Source of the DNA: Caulobacter sp. 602-1
GTDB lineage: Bacteria; Pseudomonadota; Alphaproteobacteria; Caulobacterales; Caulobacteraceae
NCBI RefSeq assembly: GCF_003931565.1
Contig: NZ_RRYI01000001.1
Coordinates: 930,001-994,000, forward strand
Direction: 5' to 3'
Length of the DNA: 64,000 nt
Part shown: piece after piece, positions 49,956-58,674 of the stretch
Numbering within the stretch: the first letter of the stretch is position 1
Layout: each line of letters opens with the position of its first letter
Position numbers and translations under genes: made by a program
The notes under the pieces: model-generated
What the model was told of the DNA's origin: nothing
Database searches by the model: none
What the model saw: the letters and a program-made list of their open reading frames with translations, nothing else

Positions 49956-52046
49956 ATGAGTCGAACATCCGCTCACCGCGCCTTTCGGCGGACCATGAAC
50001 CTGATCGCCGGCGGCAAATCCCTGTCGTTGGCGTTGCAGGCCATCGTGCAGGCGGTCGAGGCCGAGGATCCAGCAATCCTCTGCAGCATCGTGCTGCTCG
50101 ACGCCGAGGGCCGCCATCTGGTGATCGGCGCGGCGCCTAGCCTGCCCGAGTCCTATAATCAGGCCATCGAGGGCGTCGAGGTCGGCCCCAATGTCGGATC
50201 ATGCGGGACCGCGGCCTATCTTGGCCGTCGGGTCGTGGTGGAAGACATCCAGTCCGATCCGCTCTGGGCGGACTTTCGTGAGCTGGCCGCCGATGCGGGC
50301 TTGGCCGCCTGCTGGTCGCAGCCGATCAAGACGGCCGGCGGTTCGGTGGTCGGCACCTTCGCGATCTATCACCGCGAGACCCGCGCGCCGAACGAGGAGG
50401 ACATCGCCTTCATCGAGGCCGCCGCCGAACTGGCGGCGATCGCCATAGACCGGCGGCGCGCCGAGGAGGTGCTGGCGGCCAGCGAGGTTCGCGCGCGGCT
50501 TTCGGCGCAGCAGGCCCTGGAGACGGCGCAGAACCTCTCGAGTTTCTTCGAGGTGTCGGCCGACATGCTCTGTATCCGCGACATGGAGGGGCGGTTCGTC
50601 AAGGTGAACCGGGCCTGGGAGACGGTCCTGGGCTATCCGGTCGAGACGCTGGAGGGGGCCTGCCTCCTGTCCCTGCTGCATCCGGACGATCTGGAAGCCA
50701 CGCGCGCCAACATGGACCGGGCCGACAGCAATGGCGACGTGAACGGCTTCGTGAACCGCTATCGCCGCGCCGACGGGTCCTATTGTCAGCTGGAATGGCG
50801 GTCGCGGCGGCGCGGCGATCTGGTGTTCGGCGTGGCGCGCGACGTCACCGAACGCCTGCGGATCGAGGCCGAAATGGCCGAGGCCCGTCACGCCGCCGAG
50901 GCCGCCAACAAGGCCAAGAGCGATTTTCTGGCCAATATGAGCCACGAGATCCGAACGCCGTTGAACGGCGTCATCGGCATCGCCGCCGCTCTGGGCGAAA
51001 CCGCCCTGACGCCGCAGCAGACCGAAATGGTCGCCCTGATCCGACGGTCCGGCGAGACCCTGGAGCGACTGGTGTCCGACATCCTGGACGTCTCGAAGAT
51101 CGAGGCGGGCCAGATGACCATCCAGGCGCAGGCCTTCGACCTGGGCGCGGTCCTTGACGGCCTGCTGGACGTCGCGCGGCTCCGGGCCGAGGAGAAGGGC
51201 GTGGATATCCGCGTCGAGCGCAGCGCGACCGCGCAGGGCGCCTTCCTGGGCGACAGCGTGCGGATCGGCCAGGTGCTGAACAACCTGCTGTCCAACGCCG
51301 TGAAGTTCACCGATCAGGGAGAGGTGGCCGTCCGGATCGACGTCGACGATGCGGGCGGCGGCCAGGCTTCGCGCCTGTGCGTCGAGGTCGAGGACACCGG
51401 CGTCGGTTTCGACGCGGCCAAGGCGCAGATGATCTTCCAGCGCTTCAGCCAGGCCGACAGCACGATCACCCGCCGGTTCGGCGGTTCGGGCCTGGGTCTG
51501 TCGATCAGCAAGGCTCTGGTCGAGATGATGGGCGGCGAGATCACGGCGAAGTCCAGCCCGGGCGCCGGCAGCCTGTTCCGGGTCGTCCTGCCGCTGGATC
51601 GGACCGAGGCCGCCGCGACGACCGCCGACGACTTGGCTGTCCCGGCGGCCCGGGCCCAGGGGTTGCGGGTGCTGCTGGCCGAGGATCACCCCATCAATCA
51701 ACGCGTGGTGCAGCTGATCCTCGAGCCTTGCGGCGCCACGGTGACCGTGGTCGAGAACGGCGCCCAGGCGGTCGAGGCCATGGCCTCGCAAGTCTATGAC
51801 GTGGTGCTGATGGACATGCAGATGCCGGTCATGGACGGGTTGGCGGCCACCCGCGCCATCCGCGGCCTGGAGGCTCCGGGCCGCCGCACGCCGATCATCA
51901 TGCTCAGCGCCAACGCCATGGCCGGCCATCGCCAGGATGCGCTTCTGGCCGGGGCCGACCTGCATGTGGCCAAGCCGATCACGGTGGCGGCCCTGCTTGA
52001 CGGCATCGGCCAGGTAATGACCTCCGATACGCGCCGCGCCGGCTGA
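49956..52046 (+). CDS. GAF-PAS hybrid histidine kinase with receiver domain
   Basis: The 696-residue cytoplasmic kinase has a GAF domain (about 15-165, with SCGTAAYLGRRVVVEDI), a PAS domain (about 190-305, VNRAWETVLGYPVETL), HisKA with His330 (NMSHEIRTPLNGV), HATPase (NNLLSNAVKFTDQG, DTGVGFD, GSGLGLSISKALVEM) and a receiver with Asp620 (LMDMQMPVMDG). There is no membrane segment. It would sense a cytoplasmic signal and pass phosphate through its own receiver. The partner is not adjacent. Confidence 0.93.
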   Translation: MSRTSAHRAFRRTMNLIAGGKSLSLALQAIVQAVEAEDPAILCSIVLLDAEGRHLVIGAAPSLPESYNQAIEGVEVGPNVGSCGTAAYLGRRVVVEDIQSDPLWADFRELAADAGLAACWSQPIKTAGGSVVGTFAIYHRETRAPNEEDIAFIEAAAELAAIAIDRRRAEEVLAASEVRARLSAQQALETAQNLSSFFEVSADMLCIRDMEGRFVKVNRAWETVLGYPVETLEGACLLSLLHPDDLEATRANMDRADSNGDVNGFVNRYRRADGSYCQLEWRSRRRGDLVFGVARDVTERLRIEAEMAEARHAAEAANKAKSDFLANMSHEIRTPLNGVIGIAAALGETALTPQQTEMVALIRRSGETLERLVSDILDVSKIEAGQMTIQAQAFDLGAVLDGLLDVARLRAEEKGVDIRVERSATAQGAFLGDSVRIGQVLNNLLSNAVKFTDQGEVAVRIDVDDAGGGQASRLCVEVEDTGVGFDAAKAQMIFQRFSQADSTITRRFGGSGLGLSISKALVEMMGGEITAKSSPGAGSLFRVVLPLDRTEAAATTADDLAVPAARAQGLRVLLAEDHPINQRVVQLILEPCGATVTVVENGAQAVEAMASQVYDVVLMDMQMPVMDGLAATRAIRGLEAPGRRTPIIMLSANAMAGHRQDALLAGADLHVAKPITVAALLDGIGQVMTSDTRRAG

Positions 52047-52139
52047 CGGCGGCGGTTTCCCTTCACCTTTGCCGGCTGAACGCCTAAATCGGGCGGCTTG
52101 CGGTCGTCGGCCGCCTGAACCCTTCTCGGACTTGGCTGC

Positions 52140-53138
52140 GTGATCACCTTTCAGGACGTCTCTAAAACCTATGGCCTCGGCGGTCACGCGGCCCTCAGCG
52201 AGGTCTCGCTGTCGGTGAAGGCCGGCGAGGTGTTCGGCGTGATCGGCGCCTCGGGCGCGGGCAAGTCGACCTTGATCCGGCTGATCAACGGCCTGGAGAC
52301 GCCGACCGGCGGCAAGGTGATCGTCGACGGCGACGACGTCGCGGCCCTGGGCGTCGAGGGCTTGCGGGCCCTGCGCCGGCGCGTCGGGATGATCTTCCAG
52401 CACTTCAACCTGCTGTCGGGCAAGACGGTCGCCCAGAACGTCGCCTTCCCGCTGAAGCTGGCCGGGCGTCCGGCCACCGAGGTCAAGGCGCGCGCGGCCG
52501 AGCTGCTCGCGCGCGTCGGCCTCACCGCCCACGCCGACAAGTATCCGGCCCAGCTGTCTGGCGGCCAGAAGCAGCGGGTCGGCATCGCCCGGGCGCTGGC
52601 CACCAATCCCAAGGTGCTGCTGTGCGACGAGGCCACCAGCGCCCTCGACCCGGAGACCACCGAGCAGATTCTCGACCTGATCTCGGGGTTGAACCGTGAG
52701 CTGGGCCTGACCATCGTGCTGATCACCCATGAGATGGACGTGGTCCGCCGCGTCTGCGACCGGGTCGCCGTGCTGGACGCCGGCCGCGTGGTGGAGGAGG
52801 GGCCCGTCGAGGACGTCTTCCTGCATCCCGAGAGCGCCATCGCCCGCCGCTTCGTGCGCGAGGCGGACGGTGAAGTGACGGCCGCCGCTGGCGTCGCTGG
52901 CCGCGTCGTGCGCCTGACCTTCCGGGGCGAAGCGACCTACAAACCGGTGCTGGGCGAGGTGGCCCGGACCACCGGCGTCGACTATTCGATCCTGGGCGGA
53001 CGCATCCACCGTCTGCGCGAGACGCCCTACGGCCAGCTGACCCTGGCCCTGGCCGGCGGCGATGTCGCCGCCGCCATCGCCCAGTTCCAGGCCTCCGGCG
53101 TGCGTGTCGACGAGCTTTCCGGGGAGACCGCCCGATGA
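52140..53138 (+). CDS. metN: MetN-type ABC transporter ATP-binding protein
   Basis: The 332-residue ATPase (GTG 52140) has Walker [11 protein letters not shown], signature [15 protein letters not shown], Walker [12 protein letters not shown] and a C-terminal NIL (ACT-like) domain (about 250-332) that in MetN binds Met and blocks transport. It overlaps metI by 4 bp. The metNI genes are separated from metQ by two small genes. Confidence 0.93.
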   Translation: MITFQDVSKTYGLGGHAALSEVSLSVKAGEVFGVIGASGAGKSTLIRLINGLETPTGGKVIVDGDDVAALGVEGLRALRRRVGMIFQHFNLLSGKTVAQNVAFPLKLAGRPATEVKARAAELLARVGLTAHADKYPAQLSGGQKQRVGIARALATNPKVLLCDEATSALDPETTEQILDLISGLNRELGLTIVLITHEMDVVRRVCDRVAVLDAGRVVEEGPVEDVFLHPESAIARRFVREADGEVTAAAGVAGRVVRLTFRGEATYKPVLGEVARTTGVDYSILGGRIHRLRETPYGQLTLALAGGDVAAAIAQFQASGVRVDELSGETAR

Positions 53139-53794
53139 GCGTCTCGAACATCGACTGGAGCGAGATCGGCCAGGCGACCATCGACACCCTGTCCATGCTG
53201 GGCGGCTCGCTGGTGCTGACCATCGCCCTGGGCCTGCCGCTGGGCGTGATCCTGTTCCTGACCGGCAAGGGCCAGATGCTGGAGAACAAGGTCGCCAACG
53301 GCCTGTTGTCGCTGCTGGTCAACGTGCTGCGCTCGGTGCCGTTCGTGATCCTGCTGATCGTGATGATCCCGCTGACTGTCGCCCTGGTCGGCACCTCACT
53401 GGGCGTGGCCGGCGCCATCCCGCCGCTGGTGGTGGGCGCGGCGCCGTTCTTCGCGCGCCTGGTGGAGACCGCCTTGCGCGAGGTCGACAAAGGGGTGATC
53501 GAGGCCAGTTTCGCCATGGGCGCCAAGCGGCGTCAGGTGGTGCTGGGCGCGCTTCTTCCGGAAGCGCTGCCGGGCTTGGTCGCCGCCGCGACCGTCACCG
53601 CCGTGGCCCTGGTGTCCTACACCGCCATGGCCGGGGTGGTCGGGGCGGGCGGCCTGGGCGACCTCGCCATCCGCTTTGGCTACCAGCGCTTCCAGACCGA
53701 CGTGATGATCGTCACCGTCGTGCTGATGCTGGTCCTGGTCCAGGTGCTGCAGATGATCGGCGACGCGGTGGTGCGCCGCGTCTCGCACAAATAG
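53135..53794 (+). CDS. metI: MetI-type ABC transporter permease
   Basis: The 219-residue permease has five membrane helices and the MetI family marks: [20 protein letters not shown], the [16 protein letters not shown] block, and the EAA-like loop [20 protein letters not shown]. With MetN and MetQ it imports D/L-methionine or related compounds. The stop lies 8 bp before the next small gene. Confidence 0.93.
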   Translation: MSVSNIDWSEIGQATIDTLSMLGGSLVLTIALGLPLGVILFLTGKGQMLENKVANGLLSLLVNVLRSVPFVILLIVMIPLTVALVGTSLGVAGAIPPLVVGAAPFFARLVETALREVDKGVIEASFAMGAKRRQVVLGALLPEALPGLVAAATVTAVALVSYTAMAGVVGAGGLGDLAIRFGYQRFQTDVMIVTVVLMLVLVQVLQMIGDAVVRRVSHK

Positions 53795-53802
53795 AGCTGA
53801 CG

Positions 53803-54150
53803 ATGACCGACGATATCGACGCCGACGTCCACTGGGACGCTGACTTCGCCAAGGGGCTGCTGGGCAAGACCCTGCTGATGAACCTGACCTTCCTAGACGA
53901 CGACGGCGAGGTGCAGGAGCGCCAGCAGTTCTTCGGCGTGGTGATCGACGCCACCGAGGACGAAGGCATCGTCCTGGACCTGCTGGGCGAGCACGACGGC
54001 GACACCTACACCCTGCCGCCCCAGACCTCGGCCATTCAGGCCGCCGAAGCCGGCGTCACCACCCTGGCCGGCGAGACGCCCGACTTCATCGCCAACTGGG
54101 TCATCCACGGCGAGCCGGACGTTCCCGAAGCCGCGAACGACGAGGATTAG
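53803..54150 (+). CDS. Small acidic cytoplasmic protein, unknown
   Basis: This 115-residue, Asp/Glu-rich protein has a beta-rich pattern (GKTLLMNLTFLDDDGEVQ, then QQFFGVVIDATEDEGIVL, then GDTYTLPPQTSAIQAA). It has no signal or membrane segment. I do not recognise the family. It starts 8 bp after metI and is probably co-transcribed. ATG 53803 is used. Confidence 0.7.
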   Translation: MTDDIDADVHWDADFAKGLLGKTLLMNLTFLDDDGEVQERQQFFGVVIDATEDEGIVLDLLGEHDGDTYTLPPQTSAIQAAEAGVTTLAGETPDFIANWVIHGEPDVPEAANDED

Positions 54151-54401
54151 GCCTGGTCGAACGGGTGCGGCAGACGGCCGGCCTTGAACAGGATGTCCGG
54201 GTTCTCGTCGTAGTCGCCCAGCTCGACATCGGCGCTGGCCGAGAAGGCGACCACGCCTTCGCGCAGCGGCGCCAGGCGCTCGGCCTTTCGGCGCGCCTCT
54301 TCCGCCGTCTTGCAGCCGATCTGCTGTTCGGCCTTGAGGGCCTGCCCGCGTCCGGCGACATAGGCTTGCACGATGTGGACGGTTTCCTTGGCCATCTCCA
54401 T
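54147..54401 (-). CDS. Small conserved protein, unknown
   Basis: This 84-residue protein (KETVHIVQAYVAGRGQALKA, KTAEEARRKAERLAPLREGV, DILFKAGRLPHPF) has a beta-alpha-beta look and no export signal. It reads against metI-metQ and overlaps the end of the previous gene by 4 bp. Start 54401 or 54395 (MAKET) are both possible. Such short KT-EEARR proteins occur next to unrelated genes. Confidence 0.65.
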   Translation of the reverse strand: MEMAKETVHIVQAYVAGRGQALKAEQQIGCKTAEEARRKAERLAPLREGVVAFSASADVELGDYDENPDILFKAGRLPHPFDQA

Positions 54402-54524
54402 CCAAGCCGCCTGTTCGAGAGAGCGGTCAAGCGATCACTCGACGCCCTGCCAGGAAATCTGATTTCCTCCCGGGCCGCTAACCGGGCAAAAGCCTACCCG
54501 TCAGATCGCCTTATGGAGCCGTTC

Positions 54525-55331
54525 ATGGTCGCCCGCCGCGCTATCCTCGTTCTCGGCCTCGCCGCCATGACGCTCGCTGCGTGCGGCCCCAAGGAACCCA
54601 AGGCCAGCGCGCCCGACACCCTGACCGTGGCCGCCACCGCCGTGCCGCACGCCGAGGTGCTGGCGTTCATCAAACCGAAGCTGGCCGCCGAGGGGCTAAA
54701 CATCGAGATCAAGGTGTTCAACGACTACGTCCAGCCCAACACCCAGGTCGCCGAGAAGCGCATCGACGTCAGCTATTTCGAGACGTTGCCGTATCTGGAG
54801 AGCTTCAACCACGACAAGGGGACGAACCTGATCCCGATCCAGGGCGTCCACGTCGAGCCGATCGGCGCCTATTCGTCGAAGTGGAAGTCGATCGCCGCCC
54901 TGCCGGACGGCGCCACCGTGGCCATTCCCAACGACGGCAGCACCGAGGGGCGGTCGCTGATCCTGCTGGCCAAGAACGGCGTCATCACCCTGAAGGACCC
55001 CACGAACGCCCTGGCCACGCTCCGCGATATCACCGGCAATCCAAAGAACCTGAAGTTCAAGGAGCTGGAAGCGCCGGCCTTGCCCCGTGTGCTGAACCAG
55101 GTCGACCTGGCGGTGATCAACACCAACTACGCGCTGGACGCCAAGCTGAACCCGTCCAGGGACGCGCTGATCATCGAGGACAAGACCAGTCCCTATGTGA
55201 ACTACCTGGTCGGGCGTCCGGACAATAAGGACGACCCGCGCGTCAAAAAGCTGGCGGCGGCCCTGACGACGCCGGAGGTCAAGGCGTTCATGGAGCGGAA
55301 GTACGCGGGGGCGGTGGTCCCGGCGTTCTAG
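54525..55331 (+). CDS. metQ: MetQ/NlpA-family substrate-binding lipoprotein
   Basis: The 268-residue protein has a lipoprotein signal with lipobox LAAC (Cys20) and the MetQ fold: TLTVAATAVPHAEVLAFIKP, VFNDYVQPNTQVAEKRIDVS, then AIPNDGSTEGRSLILLA and INTNYALDAKLNPSRDAL. ATG 54525 has GGAG 6 bp before it and is preferred over 54513. It delivers substrate to MetNI. Substrate could be methionine or a relative. Confidence 0.92.
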   Translation: MVARRAILVLGLAAMTLAACGPKEPKASAPDTLTVAATAVPHAEVLAFIKPKLAAEGLNIEIKVFNDYVQPNTQVAEKRIDVSYFETLPYLESFNHDKGTNLIPIQGVHVEPIGAYSSKWKSIAALPDGATVAIPNDGSTEGRSLILLAKNGVITLKDPTNALATLRDITGNPKNLKFKELEAPALPRVLNQVDLAVINTNYALDAKLNPSRDALIIEDKTSPYVNYLVGRPDNKDDPRVKKLAAALTTPEVKAFMERKYAGAVVPAF

Positions 55332-55345
55332 TCGCTAGCCACTTC

Positions 55346-55355
55346 TGAAATTTCA
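55346..55355. promoter_or_regulatory. Palindrome upstream of the GntR gene
   Basis: TGAAATTTCA is a perfect 10-bp palindrome 38 bp before the gntR-type ATG. A near copy, TGAAATGTCA, lies at 56172-56181 before the TonB receptor. Two copies at each side of the regulator gene suggest a shared operator for autoregulation and receptor control. Confidence 0.5.
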
Positions 55356-55392
55356 CACTACCTATCAGCGACCGCCGCTCACGGATCCGTCC

Positions 55393-56118
55393 ATGGCCTC
55401 GCTTTCGCTCAACGCCGCTCGCACCCTGGTGCTGGACGTCGCCAACTCCTCGGGGCTCGAGGACTGGTCGCCGGACCTGCAGAAGACCAAGGTCTATGAG
55501 CGGATCTTGCTGGACCTGATCCTGGGCGAGCTGCCGGCGGGCGCGCGTCTGGACGAGCAGTCGCTGGCCGCCCACTACGACACCGGCCTCGCCGGGGTGC
55601 GTGACGCGCTGGGGCGGCTGGCGCTGGAGGGCCTGGTGATCCGCCGGGCCCGTTCGGGCACCACGGTCGCGCCGCTGGACCTTGTCGAACTGCGCCAGGG
55701 TTACGAAGCCCGGGTGCTGATCGAACCGCACTGCGCCAGCTTGGCCGCCAAGCACGCCTCCAAGGCCGAGGCCCGGGCGATGTATGACGTCTTCGCCGAC
55801 GGCGAGGCGGCCGCCAGGACCTGCGACCTGCCGGCCCTAGTGGCCATGGACCTGCGCTTCCACGCCCTGGTCGCCCGCGCCTCCGGCAACCTGGCCCTGG
55901 CCCGGATCCTGATCCCGCTGCAGCACAAGGCCGCCCGTTTCTGGGTGTTCTCGTTCAACGGCGCGACCGAGCAGGAGCTGCTGGACGAGATCGAGGAGCA
56001 CCGCCAGGTCGCCCGGGTCATCGCCGGCGGCGACGCCGAGGCCTCGCGCAACGCCATGTTGCGGATCCTGAACGTTCAGCCGGAAGCCCAGACCCGGCCG
56101 CACGTCGGCGCGGCCTAG
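55393..56118 (+). CDS. GntR-family (FCD domain) transcriptional regulator
   Basis: The 241-residue regulator has a winged helix (about 35-100: VYERILLDLILGELPAGARL, then GLAGVRDALGRLALEGLVIR) and a C-terminal FCD ligand-binding helical domain (about 110-235, with FHALVARASGNLAL and the metal His-type residues EEHRQVARVIAGGD). FCD regulators sense organic acids or amino acids. Located between metQ and the TonB receptor, it likely controls both. The start has the usual ATG. Confidence 0.9.
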   Translation: MASLSLNAARTLVLDVANSSGLEDWSPDLQKTKVYERILLDLILGELPAGARLDEQSLAAHYDTGLAGVRDALGRLALEGLVIRRARSGTTVAPLDLVELRQGYEARVLIEPHCASLAAKHASKAEARAMYDVFADGEAAARTCDLPALVAMDLRFHALVARASGNLALARILIPLQHKAARFWVFSFNGATEQELLDEIEEHRQVARVIAGGDAEASRNAMLRILNVQPEAQTRPHVGAA

Positions 56119-56171
56119 CCTCAGCTAGAAAATCTGCGACTTTCCCGCCACAGCGCCTTCGCAATCTCAAC

Positions 56172-56181
56172 TGAAATGTCA
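56172..56181. promoter_or_regulatory. Near-palindrome upstream of the TonB receptor gene
   Basis: TGAAATGTCA shares the half sites of TGAAATTTCA at 55346. It is 91 bp upstream of the receptor ATG, with an open 154-bp gap for a promoter. Considered a candidate GntR site. Confidence 0.4.
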
Positions 56182-56272
56182 GAAGGCATTTTGACGAAGA
56201 TCAAGACGTCCCCAGATATCGGCGCGTGACCGTCCGGCCTTTCCGCGCGGCGGCGAGAAGGCCGAAACTCCG

Positions 56273-58672
56273 ATGCCGTTCAGAAGCGCGTTCCTGTCCG
56301 CCAGCGTCCTGGCTCTTTCGAGCATGACGGGCTTCGCCGCTTACGCGGAAGACCAGGTGGCCGATCAGGTCGATGCGGTGATCATCGTGGCGCGCGACAA
56401 GGCGGGCCTGCTGGAAAGACAGCCGAGCCAAACGGTGTTCGGCCTCGCCAAGCCGCTGGTCGAGACGCCGCGCTCGGCCAGTCTGGTCAGCGACGTGACC
56501 CTGGAGCGCTATGGGGTGCAGACCCTGGACGGCGTCACCAAGGTCTCGCCCGGGACCCACACGGCCAGCTTCTACGGCGTGCCCGGGGCGCTCAACATCC
56601 GCGGCACCCTGGCCGAGAACTACTTCAGGGGCTTCAAGCGGGTGGAGAACCGCGGGACCTATTCGACCCCGATCGGCGGGGCCTCGCGCATCGAGATCCT
56701 GCGCGGCCCGCCGACTCCGGTCTATGGCGCCGGCAAGGTCGGCGGCCTGGTCAACTTCATCCCCAAGTCGGCCCGCGACGAGGGCCGCTTCCTGGCCGAG
56801 TCCGAAGGCGAGATCACCGCCACGGTCGGCGGCTACAACAAGAAGCTGGTCACCGCCCAGTTCGGCGCGCCCGTGAACCTCGGCGCGGCCGAGGGCGGCG
56901 TCTATGTCTATGGCGAGGCCGAGGACAGCCACAGCTACTACAAGGGCGTCTATCCGCGTCACCAGACGCTGGAGGTGTCGTCGGACTTCGACCTGGGGAA
57001 CGGCTGGAGCACGGCCTTCGGCGGCATGGCGTTCCACTCGGACGGTGACGTGCAGACGCCGGGCTGGAACCGCCTGACCCAGGACCTGATCGACAACCGC
57101 ACCTACGTCACGGGCCGCGACACCAGCCTCGTGGACGCAGACCACAACGGCAAGCTGACGCCCAATGAGGTGGGGTTCTACCCCTACGCCAGCGCCCTTT
57201 ACATACCGTATTATGGCTTCCCCAGCACGGAGGCGGCCCACACCCTGGACACCGGCGTCGGCACGACGAAGCTGGACAGGCGCACGGTCTATATCAGTCC
57301 CGCCGACTTCTCGAAGACCAACACCCGGACGCTCTATTTCGACCTCGCCAAGGACCTGGGCGGTGACCGCGCGATCAAGCTGCAGCTGTTCCATGACCGC
57401 CTGGAGAACCGCCGCTTCGTCTCCTATGGCTATCCGGCCACGACCGACGCCAAGGTCAGCGAGATCCGCCTGACCTACGCCTTCCCGACCGATGTCGGCC
57501 CTGTCCGCGCCCGAACTCTGGTCGGCGGGGCGCACCGCTGGTTCGAGGGCCGCCGGCGCGAGAGCTTCAACAGCGGCCTGATCGCGCTTGATCGCCGGGA
57601 CATCAGCTTCGGCGCCACGCCGACCGACACCATAGACAGCCCGTTCGACACCGAGCCCGGAAACATCGGGCTGCAGTGGGAGAACGACAACCGCTCGACG
57701 TGGAAGCAGACCGGGGCCTTCGTCACCTCAGACATCGAGGCCGGGCGCTTCAACCTGGTGCTGGGCGGCCGCTGGGACCACTACAGTGTCGAGAGCGAAG
57801 ACACCGGCGTCCTGAGCTACGTCATCGCCGGCAGGCAGGCGGATGATCGGAACAAGGCGACCTGGAACGCCAGCCTGACCTACAAGCTGCCGATCGGCCT
57901 GATGCCCTATGTCAGCTACGCCAAGGCCGCGGCCCTGGAGATGAGCCAGGCCGGCGACGTCGCGCCAAACCTGGTGGCCGACGGCTCGTGGCTGTCGAGC
58001 TCGGACCTGACCGAGGCGGGCGTGAAGTTCCAGTTGCTGCGCGGGACCTTGATCGGCTCGCTGGCGGCCTATCGCCAGAACCGCACTCAGATCGCCGGCG
58101 CCATCGCCCCGCCGGTGGTGCAGGGCACACGCGCCAAGGGCGTCGAGGTCGAGGTTCGCTGGCTGGCGTCGGAGCATCTGTCCTTCACCTTCGCCGGCAA
58201 CAGCCAGCGCACGACGGTGAAGGGGCCGGACACCTCGTTCCAGTACATTCCGGCCTATACGGCGGGTGTGCCTGGCGCTCAGGGTTATGGCGGCTCGTAC
58301 GTGGTGTGGAGCTTCGCCAGCCTGCCGGGCCGCGGCGGCGACTATGCCTACACCCTGATCCCGAGGTCGGTGGTCAGCCTGTACGGGACCTACACCAGCA
58401 AGGGCTATGACTGGGGGCAGGCCGGCGCGACGGTCGGCGTCAGCCATGTCAGCCGCACGGCGGGTACGGTGCAGAACGCCGTGCGCTATCCGTCCTATTC
58501 GGTGGTCAACGCTTCTGTTTTCGTGAACCACGGGCCGTACACCCTGTCGGTCAATATCGATAACCTGTTCAACAAGTTCTATTTCACCCCAGACGCCGAC
58601 ACCTACGCCAACCTCGGCGCCTTGCCGGGCAAGGGCAGGGAGTGGCGGGCCACCCTGAAGCGGACGTTCTGA
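56273..58672 (+). CDS. TonB-dependent outer-membrane receptor
   Basis: The 799-residue receptor has a signal peptide (about 1-25, AAYAE), an N-terminal plug (TVFGLAKPLVETPRSASLVS, IEILRGPPTPVYGAGKVGG) and a long beta-barrel ending in the expected Phe (ATLKRTF). The plug pattern resembles ferric-siderophore receptors but without other siderophore genes. Location suggests uptake of the compound also carried by metNIQ and the MFS protein (inference). Confidence 0.92.
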   Translation: MPFRSAFLSASVLALSSMTGFAAYAEDQVADQVDAVIIVARDKAGLLERQPSQTVFGLAKPLVETPRSASLVSDVTLERYGVQTLDGVTKVSPGTHTASFYGVPGALNIRGTLAENYFRGFKRVENRGTYSTPIGGASRIEILRGPPTPVYGAGKVGGLVNFIPKSARDEGRFLAESEGEITATVGGYNKKLVTAQFGAPVNLGAAEGGVYVYGEAEDSHSYYKGVYPRHQTLEVSSDFDLGNGWSTAFGGMAFHSDGDVQTPGWNRLTQDLIDNRTYVTGRDTSLVDADHNGKLTPNEVGFYPYASALYIPYYGFPSTEAAHTLDTGVGTTKLDRRTVYISPADFSKTNTRTLYFDLAKDLGGDRAIKLQLFHDRLENRRFVSYGYPATTDAKVSEIRLTYAFPTDVGPVRARTLVGGAHRWFEGRRRESFNSGLIALDRRDISFGATPTDTIDSPFDTEPGNIGLQWENDNRSTWKQTGAFVTSDIEAGRFNLVLGGRWDHYSVESEDTGVLSYVIAGRQADDRNKATWNASLTYKLPIGLMPYVSYAKAAALEMSQAGDVAPNLVADGSWLSSSDLTEAGVKFQLLRGTLIGSLAAYRQNRTQIAGAIAPPVVQGTRAKGVEVEVRWLASEHLSFTFAGNSQRTTVKGPDTSFQYIPAYTAGVPGAQGYGGSYVVWSFASLPGRGGDYAYTLIPRSVVSLYGTYTSKGYDWGQAGATVGVSHVSRTAGTVQNAVRYPSYSVVNASVFVNHGPYTLSVNIDNLFNKFYFTPDADTYANLGALPGKGREWRATLKRTF

Positions 58673-58674
58673 TC

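Noticed and set aside
52047..52139. Possible SAM-II riboswitch before metN
   Set aside because: A CGGCTTGCGG string resembles part of the SAM-II core, but the downstream TTAAACAAG and GCTAAA elements and the pairing stems are missing.
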